This document shows, one piece after another, positions 8,058 through 16,836 of a stretch of 64,000 bases of DNA (the stretch's first letter is position 1; the number at the start of each line of letters is the position of its first letter). Made by a program: the position numbers and the translations under genes. Source of the DNA: Roseiarcus sp963794155 (GTDB lineage Bacteria; Pseudomonadota; Alphaproteobacteria; Rhizobiales; Beijerinckiaceae); NCBI GenBank assembly GCA_963794155.1, contig CAWCCX010000013.1:489600-553599 (forward strand), given 5' to 3'. A model generated the notes under the pieces. The model worked only from the letters and a program-made list of their open reading frames with translations. It made no database searches and was not told where the DNA came from.

Positions 8058-9790
8058 AAGCTTTCGCTGCGCTCTACCGGCGGCTCGATTCCGGGACCTC
8101 GACCCGCGCCAAGCAGGCGGCGATGGTGGAGTTTTTCGCCGCGGCCAAAGCCGATCCCATGCAATGGGCGAGCGCGGCCTGGACCGTCTATTTCCTTGCC
8201 GGCGGCAAGCCGCGCCAGACCGCGCCGACCCGCCTTCTTTGGCGCCTCGCGGTCGAAGGCTCAGGCTATCCGGACTGGCTATGCGCGGAGTGCTATGGCG
8301 CGGTCGGCGATCTCGCCGAGATGCTATCGCTGCTTCTGCCCGAGGGCGCGGCCGGCGAAGAGGTTTCGCTCGACGTCTGGATGCGGGATCGATTGCTGCC
8401 GCTTCCCTCTCTCGATGAGGAAGACCGGTATCAGAGGCTCAAACAATGGGTCGGAGAGCTCCCGACGGACCAGCGTCTCGCCTTCTTCAAGCTCATCACC
8501 GGGGAACTCCGCGTCGGAGTATCGCGGTTGCAGGTGGTCAAGGCGCTCGCCGAAGTCGCGGGCGTCGACGAAGGGCGCATGGCTCAGCGGCTGATCGGCT
8601 ATTCCCAGGCGCGGCGGATCCCGACGGCTGACGATTTCGAGGCGCTGATCGGCGAGGTCCTGCACGCGGAAGCGCAGGCGCTCGACGCGGGCAAACCTTA
8701 CCCGTTCTATCTCGCCCAGTCGTGGAGCCGCCCGCTCGCCGAGATGCTGCCGGCGCTTGGACCGCCCTCGGAATGGATCGTCGAATGGAAGTACGACGGC
8801 ATCCGCGCGCAGCTCCTGAAGCGCGGCGAAAACTGGCGCCTGTGGTCGCGCGGCGAAGAGCTTATTTCCGACGCCTATCCCGATCTCGAGCCGCTGGCGC
8901 GCGCGCTGCCCTCCGGCGCAGCGATCGACGGCGAGCTCGTGGTGCTGATCCCGCCCGGGGGCGAATTTGCGGCGGATTCGCTGGACGGCCTCGCCCTGTT
9001 CGCGAGCCTGCAGCAAAGACTCGGTCGCAAGATCGTCAGCGAAAAGACGCTGCGCGAATTGCCCGTCGCCTTCATTGCCTACGATCTTCTCGAGAGCGAG
9101 GGGCGCGACATCCGCCGCGTCCCGCAGCACGAGCGGCGGGCTCTGCTCGAAGAGCTCGTCCGTCGCCTGTTCGTCGAGGCGAGGGCGCGCGGCGAGCGCC
9201 TGCCGCTCCGGATCAGCCCGACGGTTTTCGCCGACACATGGGAAGAGCTCGCTGTGACGCGCGAGCAGGCGCGCGCTCTTCTGCGCGAGGGGCTGATGCT
9301 AAAGACGCGCGAGGGCGCCTACGGCATTGGCCGCCGCAAGGGGGACGACCGCACCGACGTGTGGTGGAAATGGAAGCTCGACCCGATGAGCGTCGACGCC
9401 GTTGTGATCTATGCCGAGCGCGGCCACGGGCGCCGCTCGGGCGTCTATACCGATTACACCTTTGCCGTCTGGAGCGGGGGCGAAGAAGCGTCGCCCCGGG
9501 AGCTGGTGCCGTTCGCCAAGGCCTATTCGGGGCTGTCGGACGCAGAAATTCGCGAGATGGACGCGATCGTCCGCCGCACCACGGTCGAGACCTTCGGTCC
9601 GGTGCGAAGCGTGACCCCGACGCAGGTTTTCGAGCTTGGCTTCGAGGGCATTGCGCCGAGCAAGCGCCACAAGAGCGGCGTCGCCGTCCGCTTCCCGCGC
9701 ATGCTGCGCTGGCGCCGCGACAAGCCGATCGCTGAGGCTGATACGCTGGATGCGCTCAAGGCGTTGCTTATGGGGCAGGGCAGGCGCTGA
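8054..9790 (+). CDS. ATP-dependent DNA ligase (exonuclease-associated bacterial type)
   Basis: A 578-residue ligase starting at GTG 8054, translationally coupled to the broken exonuclease. Residues about 1-200 form the N-terminal DNA-binding domain. The nucleotidyltransferase motif I is EWKYDGIRAQL, with the adenylated Lys at about 246. Further motifs include DGELVV, and EGLMLKTREGAYGIGRR followed by WWKWKLDP. An OB-fold domain closes the protein (GHGRRSGVYTDYTFAVW). It seals nicks using ATP. In related genomes the set also includes an Lhr-like helicase and a PdeM-type phosphoesterase; neither is beside it here. Confidence 0.9.
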   Translation: MKAFAALYRRLDSGTSTRAKQAAMVEFFAAAKADPMQWASAAWTVYFLAGGKPRQTAPTRLLWRLAVEGSGYPDWLCAECYGAVGDLAEMLSLLLPEGAAGEEVSLDVWMRDRLLPLPSLDEEDRYQRLKQWVGELPTDQRLAFFKLITGELRVGVSRLQVVKALAEVAGVDEGRMAQRLIGYSQARRIPTADDFEALIGEVLHAEAQALDAGKPYPFYLAQSWSRPLAEMLPALGPPSEWIVEWKYDGIRAQLLKRGENWRLWSRGEELISDAYPDLEPLARALPSGAAIDGELVVLIPPGGEFAADSLDGLALFASLQQRLGRKIVSEKTLRELPVAFIAYDLLESEGRDIRRVPQHERRALLEELVRRLFVEARARGERLPLRISPTVFADTWEELAVTREQARALLREGLMLKTREGAYGIGRRKGDDRTDVWWKWKLDPMSVDAVVIYAERGHGRRSGVYTDYTFAVWSGGEEASPRELVPFAKAYSGLSDAEIREMDAIVRRTTVETFGPVRSVTPTQVFELGFEGIAPSKRHKSGVAVRFPRMLRWRRDKPIAEADTLDALKALLMGQGRR

Positions 9791-9795
9791 GGGCC

Positions 9796-10596
9796 TCACT
9801 CCTGACCCGCGATAACGTCGCCGCTGTAGCGGTCGCCTTCATAATTCTCGCCGATGGACATTGCGCAGATGAGCGAGAGGTGTCTGTACGGCAGGCCGGT
9901 CTCTTTCGCCCAGGCGTTGAACTGCTCCTGGACCTTCAAGAGGTCGCGCTTCGATGTCGGCGTCTCCGCAATATCGAGGGCAGCGTTGCGCAGACAGGCG
10001 GCCACGTCCTTTGTCGCGACGAAGGCGTCGTAGCCGAGAAATCTGAGCAGCATCTGTCCACTATTGCCGCCGAGATGGCTGCCGCGTTTAGAGAGAAGCT
10101 CGAGCAGCCCGACCTCGTTCGAGGACGGCCATGTCGAGAGGAACTTGCCGAACGAGCCATGCTCGTTCGCCACATCGAGCACGAAGCGCGCGTTCTCACG
10201 CACCGCGGCGATCTTTGCCCCATTGCGGACGATGCGCGCGTTCATGGTCAGCCTGTGCCAGAACTCGTCAGGCTCGGATACAAGCCGCGCGGGCTCGAAG
10301 CCGAGAAAGGCTTCCTCGAAGCCGGGCCATTTCGATTCGATTACGCTCCAGGCAAAGCCGGCCGAAAACACGCGCCTGGTCATTTCGGCAAGCACGCGGT
10401 CGTCGCGGAGCTTCAAGAGCGCCTTGGGGTCTGGCTTGGGCGGCATGAGGCGAGTGAGCGCCTCGGCGCCGCCTTTACGCTTCGCGGCCCGGGCGCGGAT
10501 GGTCTTGAACGGCGTCACGCTTCGCGCCCTCTTGCTTCTTGTCGCCGCGCGAGACGGCGCTGTTTTCAGACTAGGCGCGGCGGATTTCAGGCGCAA
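9796..10596 (-). CDS. DNA-3-methyladenine glycosylase I-like protein
   Basis: The 266-residue product matches the Tag family in its middle: RVFSAGFAWSVIESKWPGF corresponds to the substrate-pocket helix, and a segment around MNARIVRNGAKIAAVRENAR corresponds to the conserved helices that follow. Tag enzymes excise 3-methyladenine from DNA. The first 50 residues are basic and low in complexity; ATG 10446 (MPPKPDPKALL) may be the real start. It is convergent with the DNA ligase gene (5 bases between stops), so the repair theme may be coincidental. The zinc ligands of classical Tag are not obvious, so this is probably a divergent branch. Confidence 0.75.
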   Translation of the reverse strand: MRLKSAAPSLKTAPSRAATRSKRARSVTPFKTIRARAAKRKGGAEALTRLMPPKPDPKALLKLRDDRVLAEMTRRVFSAGFAWSVIESKWPGFEEAFLGFEPARLVSEPDEFWHRLTMNARIVRNGAKIAAVRENARFVLDVANEHGSFGKFLSTWPSSNEVGLLELLSKRGSHLGGNSGQMLLRFLGYDAFVATKDVAACLRNAALDIAETPTSKRDLLKVQEQFNAWAKETGLPYRHLSLICAMSIGENYEGDRYSGDVIAGQE

Positions 10597-10712
10597 TCAG
10601 CGCCATACGGCGGTCAAAGAGATTTGTCTTGGCCTCGGCGGCTAGACTTCCTAGCCTGTCATCGGCCCGCCCGAGCCGCGGCGAGGCCGATCGTCCATGC
10701 TCGGAGAGCTCC

Positions 10713-11420
10713 GTGATCCGCTTCTATTTCCACCCAACGCCCAATCCGGCAAAGGTCGCGCTCCTTTTGGAGGAACTCGGCCTGCCCTATGAAGTCGTTC
10801 CCGTGGATACGAGCAAGGGCGAGCAGCACGCGCCGGCTTTTCGCGCCATCAACCCGAACGGCAAGGTGCCTGCGATCGTCGACACCGAAGGGCCGGGCGG
10901 AAAAGAGGCGCGAGTGTTCGATTCGAGCGCCATCCTGCTCTATCTTGCCGAAAAGACCGGCCGCTTCATCGGCTCTCCGGCGGACCGGCCGGAGCTCCTG
11001 TCGTGGCTCTTCTTCATCGCCAGCGGGGTGGGTCCGTTCTCTGGCCAGGCGGTGCATTTCCAGCATGCCGCGCCGGAGAGGCTTCCCTACGCCATCAACC
11101 GCTACCGGCGCGAGATCGAGCGGCATTACCGTGTTCTGGATAAACACCTCGCCGGGCGCGACTTCATCGTCGGCGCCGACTATTCGATCGCCGACATGTC
11201 CGCCTGGGGCTGGCTCACGCGCGCCTCCCGAGTGCTGCCCGGCGCGGACGATCCGCTCGCCGGCTTCCCGAATCTCAAACGCCTGTTCGAGACGGTCGAC
11301 GCCCGCCCCGCCGCGGCGCGGGCGAAGACGGTGGCGAAGGATCATCCCTTCAAGCGCGAGTCGGACGAGGAGACGAAGCGCGCGATGTTCCCGTCGAATT
11401 ATCCCGAAATCGCGATGTGA
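10713..11420 (+). CDS. Glutathione S-transferase (YfcG/nu-class type)
   Basis: GTG 10713 follows a GGAGAG ribosome site and gives 235 residues. The N-terminal thioredoxin-fold domain has YFHPTPNPAKVALLLEELGL, NPNGKVPAIVD and the glutathione-binding DSSAILLYLAEKTG. The C-terminal helical domain (residues about 95-210) includes VGADYSIADMSAWGW. Members of this class have glutathione or disulfide-reductase activity in the cytosol. No operon partner is seen. Confidence 0.88.
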   Translation: MIRFYFHPTPNPAKVALLLEELGLPYEVVPVDTSKGEQHAPAFRAINPNGKVPAIVDTEGPGGKEARVFDSSAILLYLAEKTGRFIGSPADRPELLSWLFFIASGVGPFSGQAVHFQHAAPERLPYAINRYRREIERHYRVLDKHLAGRDFIVGADYSIADMSAWGWLTRASRVLPGADDPLAGFPNLKRLFETVDARPAAARAKTVAKDHPFKRESDEETKRAMFPSNYPEIAM

Positions 11421-11437
11421 CCTAAGCGCAGTCCGAC

Positions 11438-12226
11438 TTAGGGGGCCTGAGATCCCGGGTCGCCATCAAACACGATCTGATCCGCCCATTTGCGCGCCGC
11501 CTCGCGTTGCTCGGCGGTCCGCACCGTCCAGGCCATGATTGGCGCGCCGGTCAGTTCCTTCACCAGGAACGGGAGCTTGTGAGGCAGATCGTCGACATTC
11601 CAGGACAGGAAATCCGGGCGGGCAAGGTCGTAGTGGTCGAAATCCGTCCAATCCCGCTTCTGTTCGGGGCTCAGATGAGCCCAATCTGGGTCGTCGTAAG
11701 ACGCCTGGGCCAGAATCCCGATCGGGCAGGGCCCGAACGGCGGCGCCGTGTGCGGGCGGCGCAGGCGCAAGTAAGCGACGAGATCGTGGTCGAAGCTCTT
11801 GAACGCCAGTGGGCCCCTATAAGCCGCGGCGAGGGCGGAGGCGCGGTCGACGATCCGCCAGTCGCCGTCGAACCGGCTCTTGAGCTCGCAGATGATCGGC
11901 GTCCGGCCGGCGACGGCGTCGAGAAAGCCGAGGAAAGCCGGCGGCGGCTCGCTTGAGCCCTTGACCCGAACCTTGGCGACCTCGGCCGCGCTCAGAGCGC
12001 AAAAAGGGCCCGAAGCGTCAGTAAGGCGATCGAGAGTTTCATCATGGAAAACAAAGGCTTCTCCGTCTCTGCTCATCTGGAGATCGCATTCGATCGAAAA
12101 CCCGCCGGCGACCGCGGCTTCGGCAGCCGAAATCGTATTTTCGATCACCCCCTTGGCCTCGTCGTGCAGGCCGCGATGGGCGATCGGGCGCTCGACGAGC
12201 CAGGCGGGAGCGTTGGCCGTCCTCAA
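11438..12226 (-). CDS. Glycerophosphodiester phosphodiesterase
   Basis: The 262-residue TIM-barrel enzyme cleaves glycerophosphodiesters to glycerol-3-phosphate and an alcohol. Signature residues are visible: HRGLHDEAKGVIENT (residues about 17-31), ECDLQMSRDGEAFVFHD with the catalytic His, then DRLT. ELKSRFDGD carries the later metal-binding Glu. No signal peptide is seen, so the enzyme is cytosolic like UgpQ. Its start overlaps the stop of the upstream RidA gene by four bases, so the two are translated as a pair. Confidence 0.88.
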   Translation of the reverse strand: MRTANAPAWLVERPIAHRGLHDEAKGVIENTISAAEAAVAGGFSIECDLQMSRDGEAFVFHDETLDRLTDASGPFCALSAAEVAKVRVKGSSEPPPAFLGFLDAVAGRTPIICELKSRFDGDWRIVDRASALAAAYRGPLAFKSFDHDLVAYLRLRRPHTAPPFGPCPIGILAQASYDDPDWAHLSPEQKRDWTDFDHYDLARPDFLSWNVDDLPHKLPFLVKELTGAPIMAWTVRTAEQREAARKWADQIVFDGDPGSQAP

Positions 12227-12696
12227 GCCTCGATCTCGAACGCCGCTTCGACCTCGGCGAGCGCGTTGAGCGGCAGATGCGACACCCCGACGGTCGTGCG
12301 CGCATGGCGCCCTTTGGCGCCGAAAAGCTCGGCGACGAGATCGGACGCGCCGTTCATCGCTTGGGGCAGGGCGTCGAAAGTCGAGCCGACGTTGAAGTAG
12401 CCGCCAAGCCGCACCGCCTGCTTCACCCTGTCGAGATCGCCGAGCGCCGCCTGGGCCTGGGCGAGCACGTTGATGACGCAGAGCCTCGCCGCCTCATGCG
12501 CGGCCTCGATCGGCGAGTTGGCCGAGAGCTTACCCTTGTGACGCTCGGCGAGCTTGCCGTCGGCGCCGAACGGAAGCTGGCCGGAGACGAACAGCAGGGC
12601 CCCGGCGCGCACGGTCGGAACGTAGTTGGCGACCGGCGCTGCGGGCTTGGGAAGAACGATCCCCAGTTCCGTGAGGCGTTTGGCGGTTTGGCTCAT
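12223..12696 (-). CDS. RidA/YjgF family protein
   Basis: I chose ATG 12696 (MSQTAKRLTELG), giving 157 residues. RidA proteins deaminate reactive enamine/imine intermediates from PLP enzymes; this is the longer subfamily (about 150 residues). Visible family features are LFVSGQLPF, VNVLAQAQAALGDLDRV and the C-terminal HARTTVGVSHLPLNALAEVE. The classical arginine before the C-terminal segment is present within HARTTVG. It is the first gene of a two-gene unit with the phosphodiesterase. Confidence 0.85.
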   Translation of the reverse strand: MSQTAKRLTELGIVLPKPAAPVANYVPTVRAGALLFVSGQLPFGADGKLAERHKGKLSANSPIEAAHEAARLCVINVLAQAQAALGDLDRVKQAVRLGGYFNVGSTFDALPQAMNGASDLVAELFGAKGRHARTTVGVSHLPLNALAEVEAAFEIEA

Positions 12697-12974
12697 CACG
12701 CGGAACTCCTCAAAGGGCGAAGAGGGACATAAAGAGGCGCTCAATTCCGAATCGAAAGCCGGGCGGCCAGCGACACCCGGCCCAACCGGGCGACGAAGGG
12801 ACGCGCTCGGCGGGCGATGCGCGGAAGCGCGAACGGTCGCGGGCGGTTTCTCGCCTATGTCGCCCGGATGGCGAAGGCAAGCTTGTTTTTGCCCTCCCGC
12901 GCGCTTAGGTTTGCGGGCAAAGAGAGGATGCGCCGGCGGCCTGACGCTGGGCGGCGCGGAATGGGATGACGGCC

Positions 12975-13202
12975 ATGGGTAGCTTTAGCATTTGGCATTG
13001 GATGCTGTTCGGCGCGGTCGCGCTCCTGCTGTTCGGAGGCAAGGGCAAGATCTCGGACCTCATGGGCGACGTCGCCAAGGGGGTGAAGTCGTTCAAGAAG
13101 GGCCTCGCCGACGACGATGAAGCGAAGCCCGCTCCGACCGTTACCCGGACGATCGAGAACCGCGTCGGCGTCGACGCCAACGACGTTCACAAGGTCGGCT
13201 GA
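12975..13202 (+). CDS. tatA: Sec-independent protein translocase subunit TatA
   Basis: TatA forms the pore of the twin-arginine pathway, which exports folded proteins. ATG 12975 (MGSFSIWHWMLFGAVALLLFGGKGKISDLMGDVAKGVKSF) gives 75 residues: one N-terminal membrane helix, the FGGKGKI hinge and an amphipathic helix. It is followed by tatB and tatC in the same orientation. The BMP binding protein at 50.5 kb has a twin-Arg leader that could use this system. Confidence 0.95.
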   Translation: MGSFSIWHWMLFGAVALLLFGGKGKISDLMGDVAKGVKSFKKGLADDDEAKPAPTVTRTIENRVGVDANDVHKVG

Positions 13203-13282
13203 GCGCGTCCTTATCGAGGAACGCCTGCGAGCAGGGCCGGGCGGTGGCCGCGCCGCTGTTCGGTCGCCGGGTCGAGTGAGCC

Positions 13283-13795
13283 ATGTTCGATCTTGACATC
13301 AGCAAGATGATCATTGTCGGCATCGTCGCTTTGGCGGTCATCCCGCCGAAGGATCTGCCGCGCGTCATGCGCACCGTCGGCCAGACGGTCGGCAAGATGC
13401 GGCGCATGGCCGCCGAGTTCCAGGGCCAGTTCATGGAGGCGATGCGCGAGGTCGAGCGCGAGGCTGATCTCGACAGCGTCAAGAAGGAATTCCAGGCGAT
13501 CAGCGATCAGGCGAAGATCGATACGAGCTTCGATCCGGTCGGCATGATGCGCGACGACATCACCAAGGCGGTCGAGCCCCCGGCCGACAGCGGCAAGGCA
13601 CAAGTCGCCGAGGCGGACGCGGCCAAGCCTGAGATCGCCGCCCCGGACATCGGCAAGTCTGAAAATGGCAAGTCTGAAATCGGCGCCTCCGAGATTTCGC
13701 TGACCGGTCCGGGACCCACCGAAACCCAGCCCGCGGCCGTTCCGGCGGAGGCGGCGTCCGAACCGCCCGGCGCCCGAAGAAGCGCGGCGGAATGA
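13283..13795 (+). CDS. tatB: Sec-independent protein translocase subunit TatB
   Basis: TatB pairs with TatC to recognise twin-arginine signal peptides. The 170-residue product begins MFDLDISKMIIVGIVALAVI, followed by PPKDLPRVMRTVGQ, the classic TatB pattern. After a long amphipathic helix it has an acidic/Ala/Pro-rich tail (residues about 100-170) with repeats of the type GKSE(N/I)G. Its stop overlaps the tatC start by four bases (ATGA at 13792). Confidence 0.93.
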   Translation: MFDLDISKMIIVGIVALAVIPPKDLPRVMRTVGQTVGKMRRMAAEFQGQFMEAMREVEREADLDSVKKEFQAISDQAKIDTSFDPVGMMRDDITKAVEPPADSGKAQVAEADAAKPEIAAPDIGKSENGKSEIGASEISLTGPGPTETQPAAVPAEAASEPPGARRSAAE

Positions 13796-14583
13796 GCCAA
13801 GAGGAGATCGACGCCACCAAGGCGCCGTTGATGGACCACCTGATCGAGCTGCGCGCTCGCATCATCCGGTCGCTCTACGCCTTTCTCGCCGCCTTCATCG
13901 TCTGCTTCTATTTCTCCCGCACCATTTACAACATCCTGACCCTGCCTTACGTGCGGGTGGTCGGTTCGGAGAAGGCGACGCTGATCGCGACCCACTTTCT
14001 CGAGCAGTTCTACACCAACATCCGCCTCAGCATGTTCGGGGCCGGGGTGATCGCCTTCCCGGTCATCGCCGTCCAGCTTTACAAATTCATCGCTCCCGGC
14101 CTCTACCGCAACGAGCGGCAGGCGTTTCGGCCCTATCTGATCGCAACCCCGTTCTTCTTCCTGTTCGGCGCGCTGCTCGTCTATTTCGTGGTGATGCCGC
14201 TCCTGATCCGCTTTTCGGTGTCGCTGCAGCAGGTCAACGTGCCCGGCGAGGCGACGATCGAGCTTCTGCCCAAGGTCAGCGAATATCTTTCGCTCATCAT
14301 GACGCTGATCTTCGCCTTCGGGATCGCATTCCAACTGCCGGTGATCCTGACCCTGCTTGGGCACGTCGGGATCATCGATTCCGCCTATCTCATCCGGATG
14401 CGGCGCTACGCGATCGTCGCGGTGGTCGGGATCGCGGCGATCCTGACCCCGCCCGACCTCATCAGCATGACCTCGCTCGCGCTTCCGATGCTCGCGCTCT
14501 ACGAGGGCTCGGTGATCGCGGTGAAGATGGTCGAGAAGCGGCGGGCGCAGGCCCAGAGCGCGGCGAACAACGCCGCGACGTGA
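13792..14583 (+). CDS. tatC: Sec-independent protein translocase subunit TatC
   Basis: TatC is the multi-spanning receptor for Tat substrates. The 263-residue protein has the N-terminal MDHLIELRARIIRSL motif and six predicted membrane helices. The conserved loop FPVIAVQLYKFIAPGLYRNER and the later FAFGIAFQLPV are intact. It is the last gene of the tatABC unit and is translationally coupled to tatB. Confidence 0.96.
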   Translation: MSQEEIDATKAPLMDHLIELRARIIRSLYAFLAAFIVCFYFSRTIYNILTLPYVRVVGSEKATLIATHFLEQFYTNIRLSMFGAGVIAFPVIAVQLYKFIAPGLYRNERQAFRPYLIATPFFFLFGALLVYFVVMPLLIRFSVSLQQVNVPGEATIELLPKVSEYLSLIMTLIFAFGIAFQLPVILTLLGHVGIIDSAYLIRMRRYAIVAVVGIAAILTPPDLISMTSLALPMLALYEGSVIAVKMVEKRRAQAQSAANNAAT

Positions 14584-14626
14584 CGCTTGCCGGGGCTGAG
14601 ACGGATGGAGTGAGTGAAGGCAGGGC

Positions 14627-15508
14627 ATGAGCGGGCGCGACATCCTGGCGGCGCTCAGCGTCGCGATTGTCTGGGGCCTGAGCTTCATTGCGATCAAGGT
14701 CGGCGTGGGCGAAACCTCGCCGCTGATGCTCGCGGCGCTGAGGTTCCTGTTCGCCGCGGTTCCGATGGTTTTCTTTTTGCCGCCGCCGAAGGCTCCGGCG
14801 TTGTCGGTTGTGCTCTATGGGCTCCTGATCGGGGTCGGGCAGTTCGGCTTGCTGTTCCTCGCCATCCATGACGGCTTCCCGGCCGGGCTCGCATCGCTGG
14901 TCATCATGGCGCAGGTATTCTTCACCATTGCTCTCGCCTGGCTGGTCTTCGGCGAGCGGCCGCGAAGGGCGCAGGTCATCGGCTCGTTCGTCGGATTTCT
15001 CGGCATGGCCGTCATCGGTTCGGAACGCCTCGCCGGGGCGAGCCTTGGACCGTTCCTGATGATCATTCTCGCAGCGCTCTTCTGGGGCGCGGGCAACGTG
15101 CTGGCGAAGAGCGTCGGCAAGGTCGACATGCTTGCCTTCACCGTCTGGTCGAGCCTGGCCGCGCCGCTGCCTCTCGTTGCGCTGTCGCTTGCGGTCGAGG
15201 GGCCGGGCGGCCTCGCCGCGCTCGCCCATCCGGGCGTGAAGCTCATCGTCAGCGTGCTCGTGCTTTCCTATGGCGGGACTTTGTTCGGCTATGGCTTATG
15301 GGTGCGGCTCATGGCGCACCATTCGGCGGCGACCGTCGCCCCGTTCGCGCTTCTGGTGCCGGTTGTCGGCATGATCGCGGCCGCGCTCGTGTTCGGCGAA
15401 TCTCTGAGTTCAGTCGAGCTTGGCGGCGGCGTTCTGGTGATGGCCGGCCTCGCGCTCAACGTGTTCGGCGATTGGGCGCTCAGCCGTCGGTTGCCTGCGT
15501 TCCGGTGA
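14627..15508 (+). CDS. EamA family permease
   Basis: A 293-residue inner-membrane protein with ten predicted helices in two EamA repeats (WGLSFIAIKVGVGETSPL in the first; FWGAGNVLAKSVGKVD in the second). The overall sequence resembles the O-acetylserine/cysteine exporter branch, but the substrate is not provable. It starts 43 bases after tatC and may be read from the same transcript. This protein is not closely similar to the EamA module at 659. Confidence 0.85.
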   Translation: MSGRDILAALSVAIVWGLSFIAIKVGVGETSPLMLAALRFLFAAVPMVFFLPPPKAPALSVVLYGLLIGVGQFGLLFLAIHDGFPAGLASLVIMAQVFFTIALAWLVFGERPRRAQVIGSFVGFLGMAVIGSERLAGASLGPFLMIILAALFWGAGNVLAKSVGKVDMLAFTVWSSLAAPLPLVALSLAVEGPGGLAALAHPGVKLIVSVLVLSYGGTLFGYGLWVRLMAHHSAATVAPFALLVPVVGMIAAALVFGESLSSVELGGGVLVMAGLALNVFGDWALSRRLPAFR

Positions 15509-15642
15509 CGGTTTCGTTATGAGACGACCTAGGAAGGGCGTTCGGTTCATAAGGCTTAGTCGAGCCCGCGCCTCACTATCTTCGCCGGACCGCAACATGA
15601 CCAACGCGGCGTTCTCGCGGATCCCACTCACTGGCGATCAGC

Positions 15643-16716
15643 TTATGAATGTGCTTGCGCACTTTGTTGTGGATCCGACGGGGAAGCCCACGCGTTGCGG
15701 TCGCGCCGCCTTTGCGTGTCAGGAGCGCCGAGCCACTCAGCTTCCGCCGGTGAGATCGGCGGATAGGAGAGATAGGCCAGCCTTTTGATCTCGCTGCGCA
15801 TTGTCGCCACGACATCGAGGATCAGTCCGGCCAGCCAGCTGAGGAAACCGACGATGGTCAGTCCGACCGCGAGGACGGCCGTCGGCAGCCGGGGCACCAG
15901 CCCGATTTCGAAATAGGTCCGCGCGAGCGGAACGACGAGCGCGACGGCGGCGAGGATGAGCGCCAGGCCGACCAGACCGAAAAACTGCAACGGGCGCTCG
16001 TTGCGCACGAGATCGAAGATCAGCCGAAGGATCCTGCTCCCGTCGCGAAAGGTGTTGAGCTTGCTCACCGAACCGGAAGGACGCTCGCCATAGGCCGTGA
16101 GCTCCTCTCAGGACGGCATGCGCAGTTCGAGAGCGTGGACCGTCAACTCGGTTTCGATCTCGAACCCCCTCGACATGGCCGGAAACGACTCGACGTAGCG
16201 GCGGGAAAAAACCTTGTAGCCTGACAACATGTCGGTGAATTGCTTGCCGAAGATATTCCTCACCATTGCGGTCAGGACGTAGTTGCCGAGCCGGTGGCCA
16301 CGTCGATAGGCCTCCATGCTCTGCGACACCCGCGCACCGTTCACGAAGTCGAGACTTTCGTCGATCGCCCGGCGAACCATGCGAGGAGCGGCTTGGGCTT
16401 CATAGGTCGCGTCGTCGTCCACCAGAACGTAGACGTCTGGGTCGATGTCGGCGAACATGCGACGAACGACATTCCCTTTCCCCTGGCGCGACTCGTTGCG
16501 GACAAACGCGCCGGCAGCCCGAGCGGCGTCGGCGGTCCGGTCGGTCGATTTGTTGTCGTAGACGTAGACCGTCGCCGACGGCAAGGCTTCGCGAAAGGCG
16601 GCCACAGTCTTTCCGACCGTCAGTTCCTCATTGAAGCAAGGCACCAGGACGGCGATTGCGCGCTGGCGCACGGCCGCCTCCGTCCCGGACTTGGAACTGT
16701 CCAAAATCGTCGTCAT
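15643..16716 (-). pseudogene. Family 2 glycosyltransferase interrupted by an in-frame TGA
   Basis: The N-terminal 202 residues form a GT-A domain: AIAVLVPCFNEELTVGKTV, VYDNKSTDRT, then VLVDDDATY with the metal-binding acidic cluster, and MLSGYKVFSRRYV. A TGA at 16108-16110 stops it after LRMPS. The same frame then continues EELTAYGERPSGS into SKLNTFRDGSRILRLIF and two C-terminal membrane helices to 15643. That is the normal tail of this DPM/ArnC-like family, so one substitution split the gene. Members move a sugar to a polyprenyl carrier. The neighbour on the same strand is also interrupted. Confidence 0.88.
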
Positions 16717-16836
16717 TCGTCAGTCTTTTTCCTGCCCAGCCTCGCCGCGCCGGCTTGCGCTGCCTCCAAGGCGCAGCGCCGACAGGCTTCACTCGGGAGG
16801 GCCTCAAATGTTGCGATAGGAGCCCTTGCCATCAAA

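Noticed and set aside
7016..9790. A single 924-residue exonuclease-ligase fusion protein
   Set aside because: The middle part (about residues 133-345) of that frame is Arg-rich shadow sequence with no family match, while the +1 frame there encodes the true exonuclease end. The ligase has its own GTG start at 8054.
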